DNA of 64,000 nt from Bacillota bacterium (GTDB lineage Bacteria > Sysuimicrobiota > Sysuimicrobiia > Sysuimicrobiales > Segetimicrobiaceae), in contig JAJPJL010000003.1 of assembly GCA_021324255.1 (NCBI GenBank), positions 32,242 through 96,241 of the forward strand. Reading direction: 5' to 3'. Every line of letters starts with the position of its first letter. Within the stretch, counting starts at the first letter, position 1. This document shows, in pieces, positions 1 to 8,722 of this stretch. The notes below the pieces were generated by a model. It ran no database searches and was not told the DNA's origin. It saw only the letters and a list, made by a program, of their open reading frames with translations. Made by a program: the position numbers and the translations under genes.

Positions 1-169
1 CGTGCAGCATGCAGAACAGCACGTCGGCGTCCCGCACCGCCGCGGCGAGCTCGGCCGGCGCGGGGATGCGGCGGGCGTCGGCGTTCCACACGACCTCCGC
101 GAGATCCCGCAGCCGGCGGAACGCCGGGTCGGGGATGGGCTGGGTCAGGTAGACTCGAGGGCGCGTCAT
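1..169 (-). CDS. D-isomer 2-hydroxyacid dehydrogenase, N-terminal fragment (runs off the window)
   Basis: Reading leftward from an ATG at 169, the translation begins MTRPRVYLTQPIPDPAFRRL and continues to a 'DADVLFCML' segment before the window ends. This matches the first beta-strands of the catalytic domain of glycerate/hydroxypyruvate/glyoxylate reductases of the D-2-hydroxyacid dehydrogenase family. Only about 56 residues are visible; the Rossmann domain and catalytic Arg/Glu/His lie outside, so substrate cannot be judged. A GAGAGGGG ribosome site precedes the start. It lies 36 bases downstream of the LVIVD-repeat gene on the same strand and is probably the last visible gene of that operon. 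Confidence 0.72.
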   Translation of the reverse strand, partial: MTRPRVYLTQPIPDPAFRRLRDLAEVVWNADARRIPAPAELAAAVRDADVLFCMLH

Positions 170-205
170 CGGACGGGTCCCCTCTCTTCGCGCCGGGGGC
201 GCGCG

Positions 206-1318
206 TCACCTCGGAGCAAACTCCAGCACCGTCAACCCGCGGTAGCGGTCGATGACGTACACCAGGCCGCGGTCGTCGACGTACACGTCGTTGGATTGCG
301 CGACGCCGTACGGGGGCTGTCCCGGCGGCACATACCGGCCGACCTCGCGCGGCGCGTAGGGGTTGGAGATGTCCACCGCCCGCACGCCGCCGCTGAACCA
401 CGTGACGAACACGATGTTGTCCTCGCGCACGTGCTCCCAGGGCTGGTGCGCGCCGAACCGCCTGCCCGGGGTCACGTAGGTATCGGGATCCGCGTGGTAC
501 GTCGCCACGGGGACCGGGCGCGCCTCATGGGTAATGTCGAGGACCCAGAGGAACGCGGGCGGATCCTCGAGCACGTCGTCGGTCACGTCCTCGTCCGTCA
601 CCACGGCAAACCGGCGGCCCCGGATGGCATGCGGCACGGGGAGAAACGTGTGCGTCGGCGGCGCATACGGCGGATGCCATTGGACGCGGCTCACCGTCCT
701 CGGCTGCGCGGCGTCGGTGATGTCGACGATCGCCGACCCGGCGATGCCGCACGCCACGTATGCCCGGTCGCCGCGCGCGAGCGCGAGGTGCACCCAGTAG
801 TCCCCGGGCACGGGCGGAGCGCCGGGGCGCTCCTCCTGCCCCTCGAACCACCAGCGCCCGACGAGCGCGGGGGCGCTCGGCGCGCTCACGTCCACGATGG
901 CGAGGATGTTCGATTGAAACCCCGGCCACCCGGTGGAGAGAAAGACGCGCGTGCCGGCCAGGTCGAACCGGTGGACGCCGCGGCCGGCGGTCGGCCAGAA
1001 CGCGATCTCGCGCGGCCGGCGGCGGTCGGCGATGTCGAAGAGCTTGAGCCCGACCGCCCGCGGGTGCGGATCCCCGTGCTCCGGGAAGCGTTCATAGTTG
1101 ACGAGCATGACGTCGTCCAGCACGCGGACCTTGTGCGAGTGAATGTCCGGCGGCACGCGTACCTGCGCGACGATCTTCGGCGCCGCGGGATCCTGGACGT
1201 CGATGATCGTCGTGCCGAGCGGGGGCGCCATGTGGCCGACGTACGCGTACCGCCCCTCGACGACAACCTGGCCGCCTCCCGGCAGATCGAGGTACCCGAC
1301 CGGCGTGACCCCCGCCAC
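206..1318 (-). CDS. LVIVD-repeat beta-propeller-like protein
   Basis: 370 residues from a GTG start whose first base is the last base of the upstream oxidoreductase stop (TAGTG overlap). The protein consists of repeated blocks with the pattern 'xxYVxxxxxGLxVVDIxxPxxP', for example TTIIDVQDPAAPKIV, LAIVDVSAPSAPALVG, SAIVDITDAAQPRTV, LWVLDITHEARPVPV and VRAVDISNPYAPREVG. These are LVIVD repeats, which usually build secreted or surface beta-propellers of unknown ligand. No convincing signal peptide is seen with this start. It shares an operon with a Gfo/Idh/MocA oxidoreductase and a 2-hydroxyacid dehydrogenase; its role there is unknown. Confidence 0.8.
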   Translation of the reverse strand: MAGVTPVGYLDLPGGGQVVVEGRYAYVGHMAPPLGTTIIDVQDPAAPKIVAQVRVPPDIHSHKVRVLDDVMLVNYERFPEHGDPHPRAVGLKLFDIADRRRPREIAFWPTAGRGVHRFDLAGTRVFLSTGWPGFQSNILAIVDVSAPSAPALVGRWWFEGQEERPGAPPVPGDYWVHLALARGDRAYVACGIAGSAIVDITDAAQPRTVSRVQWHPPYAPPTHTFLPVPHAIRGRRFAVVTDEDVTDDVLEDPPAFLWVLDITHEARPVPVATYHADPDTYVTPGRRFGAHQPWEHVREDNIVFVTWFSGGVRAVDISNPYAPREVGRYVPPGQPPYGVAQSNDVYVDDRGLVYVIDRYRGLTVLEFAPR

Positions 1319-2313
1319 TACGAGGCCACCTGCACGAGCCGGCCCTCCCGGGCGGATGCGATCACCGCGTCGGTCAGCTGCACGTTGCGCAGGCCGTCCA
1401 GGCCGGACGCGTTCGGCTCGCGCCCGTGCACCACCGCGTCGTTGAACGCGGCGACGGACCGGACGACCGCATCCCGGCTCGAGTGCTTGGCCACCCGTTC
1501 GCCGGACTCGGTCAGGACCCGCAGCTCGCCGTCGCGGAACGGCCGGGTGCAGTCGATCCCCACGATGCGGCCCCGGGTGCCGTAGATGGCGATGTCGGGC
1601 TGGTAGTAGGGCACGTTCTGATTCGCGTTGACGTAGGCGAGCACGCCGGTGTGGAAGCGGAGGAGTGCGAGCACCATGCGCTCGAGCGCCGGCGTGCGGC
1701 CGACCTCGGTCAGGGCGGTGACCTCCCCCACCTCCGCGCCGAGGAGATACCGCAGCAGATCGTAGGCATGCACGGCGATGTTGTTGATCGCGCCCAGGCC
1801 GGCCAGCGCCGGGTCGGTGCGCCAGCCGCGGAGCGGGGCGTCGCCGGGGCTCACCTCGATCTGGACCAGGATCACGTCGCCGATCGCGCGCTCGTCGAGC
1901 AGCCGCTTCGTCTCCGCGAACGCCGTGTGATGGCGGGTTTGAAAATGGGTGCCCAGCCTGAGCCGGGCGCGGGCGAATGCGTCGACGACGCGCCGCGCGT
2001 CGGCCACGGTGAGCGCCAGCGGCTTCTCGCAGAGGACGTGCTTGCCGGCGCGCGCCGCGGCCACCGCCTGCTCGGCGTGCTGCGCGTTCGGTGTCGAGAT
2101 GTAGACGACCTGAACCTCCGGATCGGCCAGGAGGTCCTCGTACGCCGTGTACGCGCGCGCCGCGCCGTGCTTCGCCGCGAACGCGTCCGCGCGGGCACGA
2201 TCCCGGCTCACGGCAGCCACCAGTCGGCCGGCGTCCCCGAGCGCGGCGATCGCCGGGGCGGCCGCCGCGCCCGCAAAATTCCCCGTGCCCATGATGCCCC
2301 ATCCGACCGACAT
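1318..2313 (-). CDS. Gfo/Idh/MocA family NAD(P)-dependent oxidoreductase
   Basis: 331 residues. The start at 2313 is chosen because it has a GGGAGG site and gives the Rossmann opening MSVGWGIMGTGNFAGA; the open frame extends further upstream without support. N-terminal half: nucleotide fold with the family marker 'GKHVLCEKPLALTVADARRVVDAF' (EKP, whose Lys is usually catalytic) and 'GTHFQTRHH' in the substrate region. C-terminal half: the alpha/beta GFO_IDH_MocA_C domain. Family members oxidise or reduce sugars, inositols and related polyols. The stop overlaps the next gene by one base, so the two are co-translated. The exact substrate cannot be inferred. Confidence 0.88.
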   Translation of the reverse strand: MSVGWGIMGTGNFAGAAAAPAIAALGDAGRLVAAVSRDRARADAFAAKHGAARAYTAYEDLLADPEVQVVYISTPNAQHAEQAVAAARAGKHVLCEKPLALTVADARRVVDAFARARLRLGTHFQTRHHTAFAETKRLLDERAIGDVILVQIEVSPGDAPLRGWRTDPALAGLGAINNIAVHAYDLLRYLLGAEVGEVTALTEVGRTPALERMVLALLRFHTGVLAYVNANQNVPYYQPDIAIYGTRGRIVGIDCTRPFRDGELRVLTESGERVAKHSSRDAVVRSVAAFNDAVVHGREPNASGLDGLRNVQLTDAVIASAREGRLVQVAS

Positions 2314-2413
2314 CGTCGCGCCCTCCCGATGTTCAACGTCTGCGCGCCGCACGCGGCGGCCGGGAGCCCCGCGGCATCCCGGAGCCCGCCCCCTCGGATC
2401 CCGCGCAGTCTGC

Positions 2414-3418
2414 TTAGAGCCTGAGCAGCGTGGTGAGGTTCTTGCCCAGCACTTTCGCCTCTTGCGCGGCCCCGAGCCCGCTCTGGCGGACCATCTCCAC
2501 CGGCTGCGCGTACCCCATGTCAAACGGATAGTCGCTCCCGATCACGACATGGTCCTCGCCGATCCGGTCCACCAGGAACCGGAGCGACCTCGCGTCGTGG
2601 GTCAGGGTGTCACAGTAGATGCACTCGAGGTACTCGCTCGGCCGCCGCGGCAGGGAGCGGAGCTCGCGCCGCACGCGATACCCGTGGTCGAGGCGGCCGA
2701 TTTGATACGGGAAGTACCCGCCGCCGTGCGCCAGGATCACCCTGAACCGCGGGAACTGCTCGAACACGCCGGCGACGACCAGCCGGCACGCCGCGAGCGC
2801 GGTCTCCATCGGGAACCCGGCGAGGTTCCACAGGTGGTAGTCGCGGAGGCGCGTGATGTCGCCGGAGTTCTGCGGGTGCAGGAAGAACGGCACGCCGAGG
2901 CGCTCCGCCTCGGCGTAGACGGGCGCAAACGGGGCGCCGTCCAGATCCACATTGTTGACGTGCGTGCAGATCTCGATCCCGCGCAGGCCGAGCTCGGTGA
3001 CCGCGCGCCTGAGCTCGCGCACCGCGCGCTCGGGGTCCTGCATGGGCACCGTCCCCAACCCGACGAACCGGCCCGGATGCGCGCGCACGAGCGCGGCGAT
3101 CCCGTCGTTCACCGAGCGGGCCATGCGCTCGCCCAGCTCCGGCTCCGCCCAGTAGTAGAACTGCCCGGGCGAGGGCCCGATCGCGGCGCCATCGAGCTTC
3201 GCCCGATCCATCGCCGCCAGCATGAGACGATCGTCGAACACGCCGGCCTCGAGGCCCCCGCCGCCCGGCTCCAGGACCACGTGGGGCGGGACGTGATAGA
3301 CGAGGCGTTCCCGGCCGTCCGTGCGCTCCATCTCGACGGCCTCGCGAAAGTCGCCGCGCCGCACCGCGTCGAGGAACTGCGGGGGCACCACGTGAAAGTG
3401 GACGTCGATCGTTTCCAC
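2414..3418 (-). CDS. Amidohydrolase-2 family metal-dependent hydrolase/decarboxylase (ACMSD-like)
   Basis: 334 residues from a GTG start preceded by GAGGTG. The N-terminal 'IDVHFHVVP' provides the HxH metal site. 'FFLHPQ', 'ILAHGGGYFPYQIGRLDHGY' and 'IGSDYPFDMG' supply the remaining His ligands and the catalytic Asp of the TIM-barrel Amidohydro_2 family, which includes aminocarboxymuconate-semialdehyde decarboxylase and resorcylate decarboxylases. Length is typical. The neighbouring CocE-like hydrolase and oxidoreductases suggest a catabolic cluster for an aromatic or cyclic substrate, but that is inference. Confidence 0.85.
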   Translation of the reverse strand: METIDVHFHVVPPQFLDAVRRGDFREAVEMERTDGRERLVYHVPPHVVLEPGGGGLEAGVFDDRLMLAAMDRAKLDGAAIGPSPGQFYYWAEPELGERMARSVNDGIAALVRAHPGRFVGLGTVPMQDPERAVRELRRAVTELGLRGIEICTHVNNVDLDGAPFAPVYAEAERLGVPFFLHPQNSGDITRLRDYHLWNLAGFPMETALAACRLVVAGVFEQFPRFRVILAHGGGYFPYQIGRLDHGYRVRRELRSLPRRPSEYLECIYCDTLTHDARSLRFLVDRIGEDHVVIGSDYPFDMGYAQPVEMVRQSGLGAAQEAKVLGKNLTTLLRL

Positions 3419-3478
3419 CCATCACCTCGCTTTTGGTCGCGGGCACGCGCAGGCGCGGGCCGCGGCCGCCCCGCGCGG

Positions 3479-5239
3479 TCACGCGTCGGGAATCACCGGC
3501 AGCACCAGGTACGACGCGTGCGGCCCGCCGGTGTGAATCGTGGTCCGGCCGCCGTATACGGCCGCCGGCCGGTCGTCGGGGTCCGTGTGGAGGAACGGGC
3601 CGGATCCGCGAAGCGGCGTCGCAAAGGTCGTCATCTCGAGCCCCGCGCCGGGGCGCTCGAAGTCCCGGCCCAGGATGGTCAGCGCCACGCGATACCCGGC
3701 CGGCACGACGAGGCTCGTCGGCCAGATCTCGACGTCGACCTCGTAGATGCGGCCGGGGACCAAGGGCTCCGCGCGGTCGTGCCGGTGATACGGCCGCCAC
3801 TCCGTCGACAGCCCCGGATCGAGCGCGCGGTGCGAGGCGCGCAACCATCCGTTCCCGATCGGCATGTGAGGATCGAGGGCGCCTTGAAAGTCGACCTCGC
3901 GCCCCCGGGGATCGAACGCGCGCAGCACCACGAACAGGTCGGCGTCCGCGGTGGACGACGAGATCGCGACCTTGAGCGCAGCCGGCCCGGTGATCTCGGT
4001 GTCGCGGTCGAGCGGACCCGTGGAAAACGTGAGGCCGTCGCTCGCCGCCTCGTAGGCCGCGGCCGCCGGCGCCGGGGCCGCGCGCTCGGACAGCGTCATC
4101 GAGCGCGCGTCGAGGTGGAAGCGCGTCCAGCGGGTGCGCGCGATCGGCCACGCGTCTTCCGCGCGCGGCACGAACCGGTCCACATGCCGCACCTGGAGGA
4201 GGACCCGTGGCTCGCGGTCCCACCCGTTGTCGGCCCCCTTGAGGAAATGATCGAAGAAGCGCCTTTGCAGCGTCGTCCCGTAGTCGGTGTAGAAGTGCGT
4301 CCAGTGCTCGAGGCCGTGCACCTCGAGCCATTTGTCCCGGGACGCCGCCCGCATGAAGCCCTCGAAGTTGCCGCGGGGGTGCAGCCCCTGCCCGCCCCAG
4401 TTGGCCGCCGACAAGAGCGGCGCCGTGATGCGCGACCATACCGGGGAACGTGCCCGGTAGTAGTCGTCGTCGAGCGGGTGGGAGAGAAACGCGCGGCGCA
4501 GGTCGGCCCGGCGGGCGGCGAGCTCGTCGTCCGGCAGCGTCTCGGGGCCGGCCACCGGCTGCCCCGTGATCGGGTTACGCGGGCCGCGGTCGCCCACCCC
4601 GTGCTGGACCGTGACCACCTGCTTCTGCATCCAGTGCTGCCAGAACACGCACAGGATCCCGCCGTGCCGCGCCATGTCCCGATACCAGTCCGCCGCACCT
4701 TCCCACGGGCACATGGCCGCGAGGTGCGGCGGCTGCAGGGAGGCCACGTGCCACTGGTTGATCGCGTAGTACGAGATGCCCAGCAGCCCCACTTTGCCGC
4801 TGCTCCACTCCTGCTCGCCGGCCCACTCGATGCAGAGGTAGAAGTCGCGCGTCTCCCGCGGCGAGAAGGGGTCGAGGAAGCCCGGCGAGCGCCCGGCGCC
4901 CCGGGAGTCGACCCGGACGCACGCGTAGCCGTCCGGCACCCACTTTTCCGGATCGACCACCTCCCAGTTTTGATAGCGGCCGGACGACCCGCGCGCCACC
5001 TCGGGGTGCTGCTCCGCGAGGCGCCGCCATTGGAACGGGTACCCCTCCTGGAACGGGAGCCCTTTGGCGTACGGGCCGTACGACAGGATGACGGGGACGC
5101 GCCCGCCCGCAGCGGGACGGAACACGTCGGCGCGCAGCACCACGCCGTCGTCCATCCGGATGCCGCGGTCCCACTCCACGATCATGCCGCCGTCGCGATC
5201 GACGCGCCAGGGGCGGAGATCTTCGGGCGATGTCACCAC
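3479..5239 (-). CDS. CocE/NonD family (X-Pro dipeptidyl-peptidase S15-like) hydrolase
   Basis: 586 residues from tandem GTG codons (5239 or 5236). The order is an alpha/beta hydrolase core (from 'RMDDGVVLRADVFRP') with the nucleophile elbow 'GLLGISYYAINQW', a helical cap, the catalytic His near 'GLEHWTHFYTDYG', and a C-terminal jelly-roll (PepX_C-like) beginning about residue 370 at 'FSTGPLDRDTEITG'. Such enzymes cleave amides or esters, for example cocaine esterase and glutaryl-7-ACA acylase. No signal peptide is seen. It is transcribed away from the Liv-type importer at 5489; the 249-base divergent gap must hold both promoters, but I saw no confident boxes. Confidence 0.87.
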   Translation of the reverse strand: MVTSPEDLRPWRVDRDGGMIVEWDRGIRMDDGVVLRADVFRPAAGGRVPVILSYGPYAKGLPFQEGYPFQWRRLAEQHPEVARGSSGRYQNWEVVDPEKWVPDGYACVRVDSRGAGRSPGFLDPFSPRETRDFYLCIEWAGEQEWSSGKVGLLGISYYAINQWHVASLQPPHLAAMCPWEGAADWYRDMARHGGILCVFWQHWMQKQVVTVQHGVGDRGPRNPITGQPVAGPETLPDDELAARRADLRRAFLSHPLDDDYYRARSPVWSRITAPLLSAANWGGQGLHPRGNFEGFMRAASRDKWLEVHGLEHWTHFYTDYGTTLQRRFFDHFLKGADNGWDREPRVLLQVRHVDRFVPRAEDAWPIARTRWTRFHLDARSMTLSERAAPAPAAAAYEAASDGLTFSTGPLDRDTEITGPAALKVAISSSTADADLFVVLRAFDPRGREVDFQGALDPHMPIGNGWLRASHRALDPGLSTEWRPYHRHDRAEPLVPGRIYEVDVEIWPTSLVVPAGYRVALTILGRDFERPGAGLEMTTFATPLRGSGPFLHTDPDDRPAAVYGGRTTIHTGGPHASYLVLPVIPDA

Positions 5240-5488
5240 AGAATCCTCGCTGAATCGCTCGCGCGAACTGGACGATTGGCGTGGCGGGCGTACGGAGACT
5301 GATTCGAATCGCCGCGGCCATTCCCCTGGCCCGGGGCGTCACCGTGAACGACGCGGGCGCGACGCGACCGCGCCGGTGCCGGGGGCCAGGGCGCCGCGCG
5401 AGGCCGGGCCGCGGGCGTAGGAAGCGGGGCGCAAACCGCCGAACGAGGCGGAAGGCATCCTTCGACAACGCCCAACAGGAGGCGTGAC

Positions 5489-6787
5489 ATGCGGTGGTGT
5501 CGCTTCGGCTTCCGCCTCGCGCTCGCCGTGGTGCTCGCGAGCACGGGCTTTGGCTCACTCGTCCCCGGCCCCCTTGCCGGCGGCGGCGCCGCCGTCGCCG
5601 CAACCGCCGGCGCGCTCAAGATCGGCCTCCTGGCGCCCACCACGGGCGTGGCCGCCGCGCCGGGTCACGACATGCTCAACGGCTGGAAGCTGTGGTGGTC
5701 CCAGCACGGCGACACGGTCGCCGGCGTGCGCATCGACACGATGTATTACGACACCGCGTCGAACCCCAACACCGCGCTGACGCAGGCCCGCCGCGCCGTC
5801 GAGCAGGACGGCGTGCAGCTCCTCATGGGACCGTACCTGGCGAACGAGGGCCTGGCCGTGGCGCCGTACGCCGAACAGCACCGGGTCCCGCTGTTTTTGC
5901 CGACGGTGTCGGCGGACGACCTGACGCAGCGCAAGGCGAGCCCGTACGTGATCAAGGTCGCGGGCTGGTCCTCGAGCCTGACGACGCACCCGGCGGGACC
6001 GTGGGCCTACGCGAAGGGCTACCGCACCGCGCTGACGCTCGGCGACGCCTACGCGTTCGCGTACGAGAGCATCGGCGGGTTCGTGCAGACGTTCACGGAG
6101 AAAGGCGGACGGGTGGCGAAGCAGCTCTGGGCGCCGCTCGGCACGACCGACTTCAGCCCGTATCTCTCCCAGGTCCAGGCGGCGCACCCCGACGTGGCCG
6201 TCGTGTGTGTCGTCGGGGCGGACGCCGTGCACTTCCTGCAGCAGTGGAGCTCGTTCGGCCTCAAGGGCAAGGTGCCGCTCGTGGTGCAGGAGACCGTCAC
6301 GGACCAGTCCAGCATCCGCACGCTGCCGCCGGAGCAGGTGCTCGGCATCATCGCGTTCTCCCACTACGCCGAGGGCCGGAGCGATCCGTCCACGCAGCGA
6401 TTCGTCGGCGACTACGCGGCCGCGTACCACGCGCTCCCGTCGTACATGGCGGCCAGCTTCTACACCGCGGCGGACTGGATCCACACCGCGCTCCAACGGA
6501 TGCACGGGAATGTCGCGGATCAGGCCGCGTTTCTCGCGGCGGTGCGCGCGGTCCAGCTCCCGGACTCGCCGTTCGGCCCCCAGCGCCTGGACCGGTACGG
6601 CGCCCCCGTGGAGAACGTGTACGTGCGCGAGGTGCAGCGCGTGCCGGCCCGGTATGCCGCGTACGCCAAGACGTGGAACGTCGTCCTCCAAACGTACCCG
6701 CAGGTCTCGCAATTCTGGACGTACGCACCCGGCGATTACCTGCGGCAGCCGGTCTACTCGAACACGTTCCAAGGCATCAAGCGGTAG
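5489..6787 (+). CDS. Branched-chain amino acid-type ABC transporter substrate-binding protein (first copy)
   Basis: 432 residues with an AGGAGG site just upstream. Residues 1-38 form a Sec signal peptide (Arg-rich, hydrophobic, Ala-rich cleavage region). The mature part starts 'LKIGLLAPTTGVAAAPG', the Peripla_BP_6 opening, followed by 'LTQARRAVEQDGVQLLMGP'. It is the first gene of a Liv-type operon and is clearly paralogous to the binding protein at 10386-11630: both have VSADDLTQR, a SIGGFVQTF segment, DFSPYLSQ and a VSQFWTY ending. The ligand is unknown; family members bind amino acids, amides, urea or aromatic acids. A GC hairpin begins at its stop codon. Confidence 0.92.
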   Translation: MRWCRFGFRLALAVVLASTGFGSLVPGPLAGGGAAVAATAGALKIGLLAPTTGVAAAPGHDMLNGWKLWWSQHGDTVAGVRIDTMYYDTASNPNTALTQARRAVEQDGVQLLMGPYLANEGLAVAPYAEQHRVPLFLPTVSADDLTQRKASPYVIKVAGWSSSLTTHPAGPWAYAKGYRTALTLGDAYAFAYESIGGFVQTFTEKGGRVAKQLWAPLGTTDFSPYLSQVQAAHPDVAVVCVVGADAVHFLQQWSSFGLKGKVPLVVQETVTDQSSIRTLPPEQVLGIIAFSHYAEGRSDPSTQRFVGDYAAAYHALPSYMAASFYTAADWIHTALQRMHGNVADQAAFLAAVRAVQLPDSPFGPQRLDRYGAPVENVYVREVQRVPARYAAYAKTWNVVLQTYPQVSQFWTYAPGDYLRQPVYSNTFQGIKR

Positions 6788-6807
6788 CCCGGGCGGGCGG
6801 CCCGGGC
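6787..6807 (+). other. Intercistronic hairpin after the binding-protein gene
   Basis: An 8-base arm GCCCGGGC (6787-6794), a 5-base loop and a second GCCCGGGC (6800-6807) form a strong stem starting on the last base of the stop codon. There is no T tract, so it is more likely a messenger-stabilising or partial-attenuation element that keeps the binding protein more abundant than the permeases. That role is inferred from similar positions in other ABC operons. Confidence 0.45.
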
Positions 6808-6848
6808 CGGGCGCCGCCGGCGGCGCGCGCGGCGGGCGGATCCGTGCC

Positions 6849-7706
6849 ATGACGTTTTACGCGCAGAACGCGCTGAACGGGCTCGCGTACGGAAGCCTGC
6901 TCTTCATGATCGCGGCGGGCTTCACGCTGATCTTTGGCCTGATGCGCATCGTGAACATCGCGCAGACGGCGTTCTTCCTGATCGGCGCGTACATCGGGCT
7001 GATGCTGCTGCACGCCGGCGTCCCGTTCTGGATCGCGGCGGCGCTCGCGGGCGCGGCCGTCATGGCGGCGGGCCTGCTCATCTACCGCGTGTTTCTGCAC
7101 CGCTACCACGCGGACGAGCTCACGGCGCTCCTGCTCACCCTGGGGTTCGCGCTGATGCTCGACGACCTCGCCCTCGCGGCGTGGGGCGGCGATCCGCAGT
7201 CGGTCCCGCCCCCGCCCGCGTTCGCGTCGTCCGTCCAGCTCGGTCCGCTCGTCTTCCCGGCGTACTGGCTGACGTTGATCGTGCTGAGTGCCCTCGTCGC
7301 CGCCGGGCTGCGCCTGCTCGAGCGCCGCACGATGCTCGGCGCCGTGATCCGGGCCGGCGTGGATGACGAGGAGATGACCCGAGGCCTCGGCATCAACATC
7401 GACCGCGCCTTCTACGTGGTGTTCGCGCTGGGCGCGTTTTTGGCGGGCGCGGGCGGCGTGCTCGGCAGCCCGATCACCGGCGCATACCCCGGACTGGACG
7501 GCGACCTGTTGCCGCTCGCGTTCGCGGTGATCATCATCGGCGGCATCGGCAGCCTGGAAGGCGCCTACGTCGGCAGCCTCATCATCGGGCTCGTGAGCAC
7601 GTTCGGCAAGGCGCTGTTTCCGGAACTGTCGTACTTCACGATCTTCGTCCCGGTGGCGGCGATCATGGCGCTGCGCCCGCAGGGCCTCCTCGGGAGAAAG
7701 CGGTGA
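6849..7706 (+). CDS. livH: Branched-chain amino acid-type ABC transporter permease, LivH family
   Basis: 285 residues. ATG 6849 is chosen because it begins the conserved 'FYAQNALNGLAYGSLLFMIAAGFTLIFGL' transmembrane start; a longer open frame upstream is a shadow of the binding protein. About eight hydrophobic segments are visible. The family-specific cytoplasmic region 'RRTMLGAVIRAGVDDEEMTRGLGIN' contacts the ATPases. It ends 'LLGRKR' and overlaps livM by four bases (GTGA at 7703). It forms the inner-membrane channel with LivM. The symbol reflects family only, as substrate is not shown. Confidence 0.9.
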   Translation: MTFYAQNALNGLAYGSLLFMIAAGFTLIFGLMRIVNIAQTAFFLIGAYIGLMLLHAGVPFWIAAALAGAAVMAAGLLIYRVFLHRYHADELTALLLTLGFALMLDDLALAAWGGDPQSVPPPPAFASSVQLGPLVFPAYWLTLIVLSALVAAGLRLLERRTMLGAVIRAGVDDEEMTRGLGINIDRAFYVVFALGAFLAGAGGVLGSPITGAYPGLDGDLLPLAFAVIIIGGIGSLEGAYVGSLIIGLVSTFGKALFPELSYFTIFVPVAAIMALRPQGLLGRKR

Positions 7707-8722
7707 CGGGACGGCGCGCCCTGCTCGTGGCCTCGGCGGCGGCGGCGGCCGCCCTCGCGGCGGCGGTCCCCTCGTTGGGCCTGCCTCAGTACTACATCTC
7801 GCTGTTGACCCAGACGTGGATCTTTGGCATCGCGGCGATGAGCCTCGACCTGCTGGTCGGGTTTACGGGGTTGGTCAGCTTTGCGCAGGCCGCGTTCTTC
7901 GGGACGAGCGCGTACATGATCGCCGTGCTCGCCACGCAGTACCACCTCGTCGCGTTCTGGCCCGCGCTCGGGATCGCGCTGGGGACGACGGCGGCGCTGG
8001 CCGCGCTCTTCGGCCTCCTGGCGCTGCGGGGCGAGGGCGTGACGTTCATCATCATCACCCTCGCGCTCAACGAGATCGTGTGGGGCCTCGCCTACCAGTG
8101 GGTCTCCGTCAGCGGCGGGGACAACGGGATCGCGGGATTCATCCGGCCGCCCGTGTTCGGCCTGGACCTGTCGGGAACCGCGGCATTCTACCGCTTCACC
8201 CTGGCCGCCCTGCTCGTGTGCCTGGCGTTGCTCGCCGCCATCGTGCGCTCGCCGTTCGGGCTCGTCCTGCGGGGCGTGCGGGACCGCCCGCGCCGGATGG
8301 CCGCGCTCGGGTACGCGGTGCAGGCGTTCCGCTACGCCGCGTTCGTGATCGCGGCCGTATTCACCGGCGTCGCCGGGGTGCTGTTTGCCTACTACAACGA
8401 GTTCGTGGGGCCGGTCAACCTGAGCCTCGACACCGCCGTGCAGGTCCTGATCATGGTCATCCTCGGCGGCGTGGGGACGCTGCTGGGGCCGCTGGCCGGC
8501 GCCGCCGTCGTCGTGTTCGTGAGCAACGCGCTCAGCAACCTGACGCAGCGCTGGGAGTTGATCCTGGGCGCCATCTACGTCGCGATCCTGCTCTTTGCGC
8601 GGGACGGGCTCGTGGGGATCGGCCACCGTGTCATGCGCGTCCTCGGGGCCGCGGCCCGCGGCGCGGGGCCCGCGGCGCGGCCGGTGATGTCGCCCCCGCC
8701 GGGCGGCCGGGGAGAGCCGTGA
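7703..8722 (+). CDS. livM: Branched-chain amino acid-type ABC transporter permease, LivM family
   Basis: 339 residues from GTG 7703 inside the livH stop. It has multiple membrane segments, the LivM markers 'LVGFTGLVSFAQAAFFGTSAY', 'GEGVTFIIITLALNEIVWG' and 'VRSPFGLVLRGVRDRPRRMAALGYAVQAFRYAAF', and a C-terminal 'ILGGVGTLLGPLAGA'. It forms the second half of the translocation pore. The C-terminal tail of about 30 Ala/Gly/Pro-rich residues is longer than needed for the fold. Its last bases overlap livG as GTGA. Confidence 0.9.
   Translation: MTGRRALLVASAAAAAALAAAVPSLGLPQYYISLLTQTWIFGIAAMSLDLLVGFTGLVSFAQAAFFGTSAYMIAVLATQYHLVAFWPALGIALGTTAALAALFGLLALRGEGVTFIIITLALNEIVWGLAYQWVSVSGGDNGIAGFIRPPVFGLDLSGTAAFYRFTLAALLVCLALLAAIVRSPFGLVLRGVRDRPRRMAALGYAVQAFRYAAFVIAAVFTGVAGVLFAYYNEFVGPVNLSLDTAVQVLIMVILGGVGTLLGPLAGAAVVVFVSNALSNLTQRWELILGAIYVAILLFARDGLVGIGHRVMRVLGAAARGAGPAARPVMSPPPGGRGEP

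Noticed and set aside
2147..5302. Very long plus-strand open frame (1051 codons) opposite the amidohydrolase and CocE-type genes
   Set aside because: It is Arg/Pro/Ala/His-rich with no domain and is antisense to two recognisable enzymes; long shadow frames are expected at this GC content.
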